Assembly (NCBI RefSeq): GCF_008831285.2 | Contig: NC_045142.1 | Span: 23,559,300 to 23,623,299, forward strand | Direction of reading: 5' to 3' | DNA from: Nymphaea colorata | Lineage: Eukaryota; Streptophyta; Magnoliopsida; Nymphaeales; Nymphaeaceae | Length of the DNA stretch: 64,000 nucleotides | Part shown: positions 26,701 through 38,700 of the stretch, in pieces | Numbering within the stretch: position 1 is the first letter of the stretch | Layout: every line of letters begins with the position of its first letter | The notes under the pieces: generated by a model | What the model was told of the DNA's origin: nothing | Databases searched by the model: none | What the model saw: the letters and a program-made list of their open reading frames with translations, nothing else | Program-made: the position numbers and the translations under genes

Positions 26701-29700
26701 TATAATATGAATTGTTTTGAAAGGCTTATAGTAATTGTTTTGATAATGTTACGCATTTGCATGTGCATGCTAGAATTGATAACTGTTTAGAACAGATGAG
26801 GCGGGGTATCGAGTCGAGTGTCTCCTCGACCCCAATTGTGCATTAGAAAGCATCCTAGAATGATAACTGCATAGGACAGCTACGAGCCCACCACAGATTG
26901 AGACTACTCTCTGTGGTTTGGCTAAGTTTTCAAAGATGTGATTGTTATGATGATGAATGTGAATGTTATGTTTATTGAATACCCATTGCCGCGGGCAATG
27001 ATGCAAATGTTTGCACAGTGGGTAGTTGTACCCATATTGTTATGACGGCTAGCCAAAACTGTTGTGGTTACGTGTAACCCTCGTGTGGAGGCAATTGGAG
27101 GTGTGGGTTCACTCGTGAAGTGAACCAACCTCAGGAGCTAGCCAGTTAAATGTGTTTGTGCAAGTATAAGTATAAGAATGAAAGAATAAGAGATGAGAGG
27201 CCAGTGGGATGTGACTATGTGTATGGGAGTTGTCCCGCTTTCGCCACTGGTCTCGCCTGTTCGGAGCGCAGGCGGTGCAAGGCCCCAGGGTACTGTTGTG
27301 TGATGTGCTTGGAGCGTAGGCTCCCGCCTTCCCAACCTGGGTGTCCTAGGAAAGGCTGAGTATCTCTCCTTGGAATTCACACATCCATGGATGAGTGCTC
27401 TACCGCTGCAGCGGATAGATGGATCCATACTGTTCTGGGCCATCACGGGGGTTGTCTCTCGGCTGTGGGCCGCCCGCGGTGTGCACGTGCCTGTGTTTGC
27501 ACCCACAGGAACTGTAAATTCACTGATAGTAATGAAACTGAAATGTATGTGATTGAAATGTATAGGATTGTTGTACATGTGACTTGTGCTTATGAATGCA
27601 AGTGACATGTTGATGATGCCTTGCATGTGATTGAAATTATGTTATTGTAGCCATTGAGTGGCCTCTGCATGTCGTGTCCTGACACGACATAATGATAGAT
27701 CGTTCTGATGTTTGCTTGTATATTTGAGCCTTACTTGAGAGGGTTTGGCATTTTCCTAGCTTGTTGCCATACTGCGAAGGCTGAGCCTTCAGTTGTTTTC
27801 CTTTTCAGGTTTTGGCGGACTCGGGGCAACAGGTTGAGCAGATGACTTCACTCACGTCCTACTGGGGTGGTTTTGGGATTGTCGTTTGTAGTGCCGGCAC
27901 GTCATGTTTTGGTTTTATTGATGTCTTCTTTTTGTTAGGCATCAATGTTAGTGATTTTGGGGCATTTTGGTTATGCACATAGATGTGAATTTCTATGAAA
28001 CAAAATGGTTATATCAATGAGAGTTCGCCCCATTGTTTTGAATTGATTGGCTCATCGTCTTTTTGAATTATTGGGTAGCCACACCTCGATGCCTTATGTT
28101 TAGAAAAAAAATATATATATAATTTGAGGGTTAAAAAGGTCGGGGTGTGACACTTCTCCCCCTGAAGAGGATTCTCACCAAAGTAAGAGGCATGTTCCAA
28201 GAAGGTAACGTCCCTCGTAACATAGACTCGGCCAATGATGGGGTCAATACATCTGTATCCTTTCTGAGTAGAGGAATACCCAACAAACACACCTTTGATA
28301 GACCTGGGATCAAATTTCTTAATATTGGGACTGTGATTATGTATAAAACACACACAGCCAAAAACACGAGGGGGGAGTAGAAATGGTTGACGACTGCCGG
28401 GGAGTAACGAATGGGGAGTCTGACCATTCAGAACACGACTGGGCATGCGATTGATGAGATACGCACTAGTGAGAACTGCATCACCCCAATAGTGTTTAGG
28501 AATATTTCTCTGAAACAGAAGGGCCCTGGTGACATTAAGAAGTTGGCGATTTTTCCTTTCAGCCACCCCATTTTGTGGGGGGTATAACTACAGGACGTCT
28601 CATGAACAATCCCCCTTTTTCAAAGAAAGTCCTCAACCGACTGACACATATACTCACGGGCATTATCGGACCGAAAGGTTTTAATAGTCCTATCATATTG
28701 AGTATACACAAGAAGAATGAAGGTCTCTATGATATGAGGAACCTCACTGCGATCTTTTAATAAGTACACAAAAGTAGCCCGAGAGAAGTCATCAATAAAA
28801 GTGATAAAGTATTGAAAACCTTGATGGGTATGAATTCCCGAAGGCCCCCACACATCCGAGTGAACCAAGAAAAAAGCTTCATTAACACAACTAGTAGAAA
28901 TAGGGTACGAAGCCCTCACATGTTTGGCAAACCGACACACATCACAAGAAATCAAAGACAAGTTCAAAGAAGAACACAAATCGGGGAACAACTGTTTCAA
29001 CATCCCAAAAGGTAAATGCCCAAATCGTTCATGCCAGTACAAGAAGGACTGAAGACAATCTTCTCTTCGTTTCTCTGTCTTGCTGATCGCTGTCACAAGA
29101 GCTGTAGCCACATGTATTGGAAGACAATATAGGCCATCAGACGCCAAACCAATCCTAATCCTCTTCGCTGTCACCAAGTCTTGCAAAACACAACGGTTGG
29201 CAGAAAAAATGAGTTCACAGTTCAGCTCTTTAGTAAGTTTACTAACTGACAAGAGATTTAAGGGAAACTAGGGGACATGTAATGCTCCCCGCACATGAAA
29301 TTTGTCCAACAAGGACAGAGTCCCTTCGCCTGCCACAACAGTAGAGGAACCATCTGCGAGAGAAACTCGTTCCCTTCCTAAAGATAACTTATATTCGTTA
29401 AATAATTTTGAGTTACCTGTCATGTGGTGAGTGGCACCACTATCCACAATCCATTCCCCCACAGAAGAGTTACCTGTATTGCCCATAACTGCAAGAGCAT
29501 GATTAGCCTTTGTCTCATCTGGTGTCTCGGCATGGTTGACATCAATCCGACCCAAGTAGGCCCTCAGTTCACGAATCTGGTCAGCAGAGATGGAGACTTT
29601 TTCTCCACTGGATTTGGGCACCTCAGACACAGGCATCTTCCCAATAGAAGACCTCCCTTTGTTTCCCTTGTTCTCTGGATGAAGATCCCAACAATAATCC

Positions 29701-32700
29701 ATGGTATGACCAGTTTCCTTGCAGTGAGTGCATCTGCGAAGAGATATGGTCGGGCCTCCAGGACCACGACTCACAAGAGCGGATCTCTCATGATAGGGCA
29801 CGAGATCCCTCTTGCCCTCATTTGTAACCAGCCTTCTTTGTTCTTCTGCTTCAACACAGGAGTACACATCTTCAATACTGGGCACCTTTCCTGAATTCAA
29901 AATCTGGCTTCTAACACCTTCAAACTCATCATTTAAACCAGCTAGAAAGAGGAACACCCTGTTTTCCCATACATGAGCTACATAAAGTGCCTAATCTTGG
30001 GGACAATGCCAAGGAATATCAGAATGATAGTCAAGCTCTTCCCACTTGGCTTTCAAAGCCCCATAGTAATCTGCAACAGAAGAGTTCCCTTGTCGAAGGC
30101 CATAGACAATCTTCACTATTTGGTAAGTACGGATTGCCGTTTTCTTTTGGCCATACATTTGCTCTAAGACTACCCACATGTCTCTTGCAGTCTTCTTCCG
30201 AAGGATAAGGGGCTGAATATCGACAGAGACGGAGTTGACAATTCAAGTTTTCACTTGATTATCCTCAAGAAACCAAGTGTCCCATACACCACTTGTCTTT
30301 GCCGGTTCAAGGTTCCTTCCGTCGATATAGGCAATCCGTCTGCGGGCAGCAATCCCCATAGTCATAGCAGCCGACCACGGAAAATAGCTCTCTTTTGTAA
30401 GGCGAAGAGTAATGACCTGAGCGGGAACATTCTCAGTTTTATAGACCCCGATTTCAGATTAATTGGTGTTAACGGTAGAGGAAGAAGAGGCTGCCATCAT
30501 CTCAAGCCAGTCCAACAAAAGGGCACGGGCGGCGGTAAAACACGAGCGGAACCGGCGACAACAGGAAGTACCAGCGGAAGCAGAGAGCAAGGGCGACGTC
30601 AGCAACGGCAGCACGGGCGACGTCAAAGGAACAAGTCACGGCAGCAAGGGCGACGTCAAGGAGCAAGTCACGGCAGCAAGGATGACGGCGGCGGAGCAAG
30701 GGCGACGGCGGGTGGAGAAAACACCATGGCGGTGGCGGTGATGGCGCACAGGGTGACGGCGACGACGCATAGGGCGACGGCGACGTCAAGGAGAAGATCG
30801 ACGGCGCACAGGGCGACGCAACCGGTTGGAAACAGTGGCGGCGGAGATGGTGGCGGCGGTGATGACGACGGCAGCGGCGATAGGCAGCAGCAACGGCAGG
30901 TGGACAAAACACCACGATCACCAAAAACGTCCCAACCTCGTTGGCTCTGATACTATGTAGAAACACGAACACAGAGAAAGAGAAAACGAGGAACACGATG
31001 TAACGTGGAAAAACCCTCAAGAGGAAAAAAACCATGGATGTGGAGGAGCTGGTGCCCACTAGCAGCCAGACTTTCTCTCTCTTAAGATTTCATTAACCTT
31101 AAAGATTAGGGTTACAAAGATATAAGTATGCCCTAATTAGGACATACTGGATCGGGTCCAGACCTGGACCCATACACCAATATCCGTCAACATATATATA
31201 TATATATATATATAATGAGAAATACGTAGAAAATATGTATCAAAATAAATAATATATATCAACATAAACAAATAAATAACATATAAACTATGTCACATAG
31301 GTACGGCCGTACGGGTACGAGTGCCGGTACCGGTACTGACCATTTTCAAAAAACTTGGGTGCGAGGGTACGGCCGTATATATATATAAACAATAAGAAAT
31401 GCTTAGAAAATATGTATCAAAATAAAAAATATACATCAACATAAACAAATAAATAACACAGAAAATATATATCAATGGCTCCTGCAACAATGTGTTTAAG
31501 AAACCTACGAAAAACTTTAAACATATGGACAACCAATCAACCCCCTAGTCAAATAAGAACATCAATCGAATTTTCACATCCAAAAATAGAATAAAAAGTA
31601 AGGTGGAAAAAATTAAATCAAAGTAAAATTAAGCAGTTTGGATCTAGTACCCAAGTGTCAAAGTACCCATTTTAGGTACAGGTACGGCGACAAGGGTACG
31701 TGGACCTTACTGAAGCACCCATGTGACTTAGCATATAAAATATATATCAACGGCTCTTGCAGTAGTGTGTTTAAGAAACCTATGAAAAACTTTAAACATA
31801 TGGACAACCAAGCAGCCCCCTAGTCAAATATGAACATCAATCGAATTTTCACATCCAAAGAATAGAATAATAAGGTGGAAAAAATTAAATCAAAGTAAAA
31901 TTAAACAATTTGGATCTATAGGTACCCAAGTGTACCCATTTTGGGTACGGGTACGGCGACACGGGTACGTGGACCTTACTGAAGTACCCATGTGACTTAG
32001 TTCCATGTGTGAGAACAAGGAGTATCGACATAAGGTGTGCGCATAAATGAACAAAGATATTTCTGGTTGTGGCTAGGGAACATAGAGAGACATTTTAAAA
32101 CTCACTTCTATAGTTGCAAAACATGCTTTCTGGATGATTTTTTTGTCAAAACGTTAATAGGCTTCCTGTCTCAACTGAATAGTTTCTAATAACCTTCATG
32201 TAATCAATAGGCACAAAACTTGTGCAAGGTGAAATAAACTTACTAGAATGACCAATCATTGAAAGTCCATCATAACACATCATATACAGCAAGAGATAGT
32301 TTGATTACCTTCTTTGAGGAGTGAAGCTGATATTCTGTAGGAATTCTCCCCTGCAAGTCCTCAGGTACTTCTAACACATATCTATCTTTTCCCACGGTGA
32401 CATAAGCAACCTATGAATCATGTAGTTAAGAGAAACCAAGAAACTAAAATACAAAATTTAAAGAAGATAGGTGACATCCAGCAGCTTCTTACTGAACTAT
32501 TTCCAAGCAATTTGCGTTGTTCCTTCAAATATCTTATTAAATTACTTTCAATCTCTGCAGCTGCTTTGCAGGAAGAATCATATTCCACATCAACCCCTTC
32601 ATGAGGTATAATACGGCCAGTATGCTCAGCCTCTGTCCAATCAAAAGCATCTTTGAAATGCATCAAGACAGGTTCAATGTCCAGAAAGCAATCACCTGCA

Positions 32701-35700
32701 AATTATTTTCTAAAATCTAAGATGGCAACAATAAAACATTAAAAAATAAATAAAATTAAAACATGAAAAGTTTCAACTGGAGAACCAGTCAGCAAGCATT
32801 GTAGTGTAGTTGAAGTCAAGTCATCCTGGATGCTGCTGAATAAGGCACAAGAATGAACCATCATTTGGCAACCTCGCAGAGCAGTAATAAATTCATGAAG
32901 CTGTTTTTTTGCAGCATCTTCATAAAGGACAACTTTATTAGCATTTCTTCCACTAGCCTCACTGTCAATTATCCAAGACAGGCATGCAATTAGTGCAAAA
33001 GCAAGCTCTGGAGACATTTCATTCGATAAACAAACCTTCTTTCAATTACAGCACTAGTATGCACAACTGAGTACAACAAACAAACCTGTTGGCAAAGAGA
33101 CGAGCAAGCAAGCGCTCCATGTCTGGAACCTTAGACAACATTTTCCGGAACTCAAGAACAGATTCAAAAGCAACATGCTGTTAAAGGCAGCAGCTGATCA
33201 GTATCAGGTTAATGCATTGAAGAACAAGAATTTACAGCAGCTTCCATTTACGTTGCAGAATGTCTGTATATGCATATTCCCTAAGATTCCAGATGCTCCT
33301 ACATATGAGAACAGATTGCTAAAGCAGAACTGAATAAAGTAAATATTACATGAAATATCAATACCCGCCATGCACTCTTTACATAGACTACAGAAAGCCT
33401 ATCTAAAATGATGGGAGATGGAAATTTGACATCCTACATGGCAGTAGATTGTAGTCATATTTCTACACTTTAACCACCCGATTTTGTTAAACATCATATC
33501 CCAAATCACAAACACTCTTTACATAGACTAAGAAAGCTCTCCGGAATGATGGTATGACATCCCTCATGGCTATAGGTTGCAGTCATATCCTACTGTAGAC
33601 ATGTGTGGAAAGGAGACAGTCTCTTGAAAAGAGAGGGTATTAAAACTCGACAAATAAACTGCAAGCACTATAATTGATAGAAGAAGCACCCTCATGAAAG
33701 AGAAGTACTAGCAAAGCCACTGCAGGCCCTAACAAGAACGGCCACATATGTTAACTGTCCACTTCATCATTTCTCAAGCTCACAGAGAAATCTTTATATG
33801 GGCAGATATTTAGTAGGATGCATTGAAATTCTCTGTAGATGGCTGCGGATCTTGCAAATCTTTCTTCTCCCTCGTTTAGCCTTCTCTCAGTACTTGCAGG
33901 ATTCAGGGAGCACATGTGGAATTACTTCAAAGGTATTATGGTCAAGAGTAGTACTGTACTCTCATTGTTTATTCATTCATGAACGAGTTCAAGCCGAATG
34001 TTCTGCACTCTCAGCTAACAATCTCATGCTTAAAAATAAGCTTCATAAACAAGACTTACTTTTAAATCTGTGATTGCATGTTGGCGCTCTAAAATTGATT
34101 TAGCATCACAAAGAGGTCTCGCAAGCCAATTCTTAAGTAATCTTTTCCCAAAGGGAGTAACACAGTAATCTAACTGTGCAAAGAGTGTCCTGTTCAGATA
34201 AACTAATTTAGAATAATCGTGAAATATAAAGTGAGATCTTCAGTAGAAATAACATAGCCATACCCTGAGGAGCTTCCACTGTTGTTCTCAAAAATCTCAA
34301 GATTCTCCAGAGCAGAGGCATCAAGCGTCATGTATGACTTCTTAGATATATCTAAGAACCCTGAACATGGAAGAAACTCAAATCTTGCACATCGAAGCAA
34401 TGATGTGTCTAACAATGCTTGCCTCAGATAAAAGAGACAGCCACCGAAAGCAGAAAGAGCATATTGGCCACTCTCAGCTGCACTTTCCAGCTCAGTCAAG
34501 ACCTCTGGCAGTAAACCTGTGTGCTCATCAACAACATCAAAAGTATTGGATATGTCGACTTTACTTTGACTCAAGGATCTAGACAATGTGCTTTGCTCAT
34601 AAACCCTTCTGGCCTCAAAAAGAGTTCTGTGGGCATCCCAAAATTCTATATCTGGAATCAAATTGTTAACCAGAGGATTCCTTGTATTATCCAGCAACAC
34701 TTTTTCAGTTTCATGACTAAGCATCTTAGAAGGTTTAATAAGTTCAGCAGGCCTTAACTCAGTGAGGATTGACCGCAGAATGGGCCGCCCTTCGCCATCC
34801 TCAAACTGTAGAAAGAGAGAGAGAGAGAGAGAGATGAAAAGTGAACTGTAAAGTTACACTATGAAAAACAAAGACACAAAATAATCAATTACGAAAAGAT
34901 CAATTTACAAAAGCCACTTAACCTTAACAAAACATGCTCATGTTTCACAGGTTTGCATTTACACTATTGAATTAAGAAACACATTACCATGGATTAAATG
35001 AAACTTTTTTGAGCTTAAGTATGTTTCAATTATTTTGCCAAAAGTAAAGCATCCTTCGTAATATATTTATAAGAATGAGGAAATTTTCGAAACATAACAT
35101 GTAGATGGACATGCATGAAAATAGACCTTCCCTTCAGAACCAAATGCATTAGATATGGGATTTCACATACAGAAAGGTAGAATAAATAACAGTTTGACTA
35201 ACTTTTGCCATGTTTGATTAGTGGATTCGTTTGTTGACTTGCTCTAGTCAAGTCATAAGACTCATTTGCAGCTTGACACCTAACTCAGACACCCCAATTA
35301 ACAGATAAGCCCAACTAGATCAGGGCAGGGATAACTTCATTAGACATTATAACAAAAGAACCATGAAACAACGACTACAAAAGCAGGACAAGTTTACCTG
35401 TCCAAGCATAAACTTGCTAGTGGATACATCAGCTATACAAACACCCAAAGTTACAGCATCATCTTTACCACCTTCAGTAGTCTTACAGCTTTCAGTTACC
35501 GACATCAAGTAACTCACATCAGCATTGGTGGTGGACAGCATCTCACCCTCAACCAATGTTCCTTTAGTTATCACGGCACATATTTCACGTTTCACAACCT
35601 TCAGAATTTTAGCAAGATGTTAGCCATTCATGAATAACACCAACTGCGCAGAGCAAAACTATCTCACATGAATAAATATAATTGATATCTTCATGGGCAA

Positions 35701-38700
35701 GTGAAACGGCTAACCTTATCTTTGGAACCCAACTCTTTCCGACGCAGCTCAAGCTGATCAGGTGTTTCAGTCTGCTCAACAACAAGGACTCGATAACCCT
35801 GATTTAGTAAGGAATTTTAGACAATGATTATTCATGGCCTAATTCTCCAAAACTGAACCTCACAAGAATAGATTAATACACTTTTAAATATGTGCTTGAC
35901 TATTTTTCAGGTCATTCAAAATGTAATACAAGAGGCAGCATAGAAAATAAAAAGAGGATGTTTGTTTAAGAAGCTTACCTTCATTGCCAATTTTTCGACA
36001 TTCATTGCAAAATTCCTCTCAGGAAATCCACAGTGAGGCTGCTCACCCTACAAATCATGGAATATATCTCACATTTGAAACTAGCTAGAGATCTTTAAGC
36101 AACCTGTGATCATATGCAGGTAAAGAATTTGCATCCCAAGAATATCAAGACCAATCCATGGTAAAAAAAACTTTTAAATAGTGAAATATGTCCTTGACCT
36201 TTTCAATTTTAACCATGGGCTTCCTTTTGTGAAGTCTCCCATTAAAATGGGTAGCAAATTACTCTCAAATCAAATAGTAAGTGCTTAAGATTAGTTTATA
36301 GAAGAGAGAAAACCAATTCAGAGGTTAACTCCAATTGGGTTGCAAACACACAGGTTAGTTGATAAAAAAACGTGTTTTTCAATTAATGGTGAAAAAAAAA
36401 GTTAGGTGTGTTTCCAACAAATTTCAAAAAAAAAAAATACGGCAAATTTCTTATTATTGTTAAAACTTTAGTTTATGCATTCTTTTGAATTTAGCTAACG
36501 AAACCCACCAAAAAGCAATAAGATAATAGAATGCAAACCTTCATGTACTGCAAATCCAGCTCCTTAAAGGCTATATGAGCATCCATTTCAAACAACTCAT
36601 AGAACTTGCCCATCTGATACAGAAACAAGCTAACCATAGATAATTTTACTCCAAAAATATATAATCAAAGTATCAAACAGTATATAAGATAAGATACCTT
36701 GAAGAACAACACCTTGTCCATGTGTTTGGACTTGAACTGCCACCATTGCCTCTACAAATACAAGGACAATAGTACCACAAAATACAATAGGATGGGTTAA
36801 AATAGCAAGATCAGGGTACAAATGTGAATACCTGACCAGCAGACAAGCTCTTCAAAAAATCATTCGGTAGTTTAAGAGTTCTTGGATCATAGTACTCATC
36901 TCCAGGCTTTCTCCCATTGGCATCTCTGCGCCCTCTGCAATCACAAACAGCATTTGACCAATAGAATACATAAACATTGCAATTGTGAACTAGTGTTGAA
37001 ATACTTTTCTGTTTGATGGCTTAGTTCCATTACTTAAAATTAAAACAGCAAGTTGAACTTTATAAGTACATTACTTAAAATGTAAGTGTACCCCGCCCAG
37101 TTTCATTACTTCAAACATATTTGGCAATTGAATTCTATGAGTACATCACTAGTAGTAAAGGAAAACACAAATTAAAATATTCCTTGATATCAGAGATTAA
37201 GACAACAATCAACTGTTGCTACTTCAAATTTTCCTCAAAGTATGCCACTTTACATTTGAAATTTTCTATGGTTTTAGCATGTCCCAGTGAGGAGGCTTTG
37301 CACCTTATCTTTTCTCCTAGACGAATGCCTTTTCTAATACAGTGTCACATTCCCAACTTTGAGTTTTGGAACATATAACTCAGAAACTAGTATGCAGTAT
37401 TCTGCAAACTTATTCCAAACAATTCAGTTGTCATAAGAAACCGAACTCTGGCTACTAAGCTGAAATCGGCAACTCTAAGATTGATTGTAAAAGATCTGAT
37501 TTGTAATATTGGTAGACACATTCATTTAATTTGATCCAGCAGCACTTTTCACGTACAAACAGCAAAAGTGCGCTCAAGGTTTGGATGATTCTAGGATAGG
37601 AAACACATCGGTTGCCAGCAAGAAATATAAAGTAGCAACAGGAAAGAGATCCTTTTAGGGGGACTTACAGTCTTGCTTCATAGTTACAGTAATGGTATTC
37701 TCACAAGGGAAAATATATATCATCAGTTTGTACCAGTTATATACAACTGTGATATAGTATATATTTTACATATTGCCTTTAGCTCCAAACTCACTTGTTG
37801 TAATTCAATTCAAAAGCAAAAGGAAGGAGGTATTGTAAACGCACTTCCCAAGGAACTCAAACTTCTCCATCTCACGCCTCCCAAATCGCTCAGCAACATC
37901 TCTGACAGGAGCAGTCTCGATCCCATTGACTGTAGAACCCCCTGGAACAAATTTAGAACAGTTCAATTGCAAAGCACTACACAGTACCTAGATCACTTCT
38001 AGTGCAGGAAACTAGAACAGAAAGCTCTACTAACTACTCCTTACAGCCAATCATGTTTCTAGGACATACGACAAATTAAATAACTCAAGCAAGATCTGAA
38101 CTCATAGAACCAAATACTAAAATTACCCATGAACTGACCCCATATTAATGAAACCTTAGTAACTAAGTCTGCAACCGGGCAGAAACAAACTAGGACTCAT
38201 ATGGCAGAAAATTAATTTCGGATCGAAATCATGGAGTCAAATATGCAATGCAGTATCAATCGGGAACGAGGAAAAACATTCTGCATTTTAACGACCAAAC
38301 TCAAGGAAGAAATTGCCAGACCTCTTCCACTATGACCATATCAACACGCATACGTACTGGAGAACTCCACAGCTTCTCATTTATTTCTCACGCCAAGCAT
38401 TCAAAAAGCAATAAAGAATAAAAAGAAGAAAAACCAGAAGGGACTTACTCAATCCAGCGATGTCACTCTTCCCTTTTTCCCTTGGCGAAACCTCACCAAC
38501 ATCGAATCTCAGGCGTTTTCCTTCATCCTTCAAACCAACCATCCGAACCCTCTTCTTCTGCGTCACACTACTATCGCTGCCTGACCTTATACTACCAGCA
38601 TTCTTCCGCTTCCTCGACCCCGCACTTCCTCCTTCCGATCCCTCCACACTATCGCCCCCCTCGTCTTCACCGCTCCCATCCTTCTCCCAGTCCTCGTCCT

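Larger units (their letters stand above)
19866..28152 (-). mobile_element. LTR-type insertion E inside C (probable solo LTR of a Ty3/Gypsy element), split by D
   Basis: E is bounded by TGT..ACA ends and the 5-bp target copy AGAAG (minus strand; CTTCT at 19861-19865 and 28153-28157). Without D and D's duplicated target it is about 2957 bp. On the minus strand it begins TGTCACACCCCGACC, a start I associate with long LTRs of plant Gypsy (Tekay/Del-like) elements, and ends GCGCGTTACA. No Gag-Pol similarity is visible, so a solo LTR left by LTR-LTR recombination is the simplest reading; a non-autonomous LARD/TRIM-type element is the alternative. A CT-rich low-complexity tract lies at 20040-20340. 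The boundaries are secure; class and orientation are less so. Confidence 0.7.
17766..31192 (-). mobile_element. Decayed Ty1/Copia LTR retrotransposon C (interrupted by E)
   Basis: C lies in the minus orientation. Its 5' LTR is 30956-31192 and its 3' LTR is 17766-18006, about 97% identical by eye with two small indels. The target copy is TATAT on both sides, within a TA microsatellite. A PBS-like TAGTATCAGAGCC borders the 5' LTR (minus strand), and a GAGGGGGAG tract precedes the 3' LTR. The coding region shows Gag, protease, integrase, RT and RNase H of the same lineage as A, but it is broken by several in-frame stops, a frameshift and deletions. Without E and its duplication C would be about 5.1 kb. 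Confidence 0.92.
16865..32308 (-). other. MSH6: MSH6 giant intron 14 with three-level transposon nest
   Basis: The intron runs from donor GTAATC at 32308 to acceptor CTCAG ending at 16865, 15.4 kb. Its contents from right to left are the GTCACA-type tandem repeat (31193-32000), Copia C, LTR insertion E, Copia D, the rest of C, the left end of the GTCACA repeat (17651-17765), and about 780 bp of plain AT-rich DNA (16865-17640). Without C and its nested guests the intron would be roughly 2 kb. Confidence 0.9.

Noticed and set aside
30255-30950. 231-codon plus-strand frame rich in Gln, Arg and Gly
   Set aside because: It is antisense to Gag and the repetitive leader of Copia C and of low complexity.
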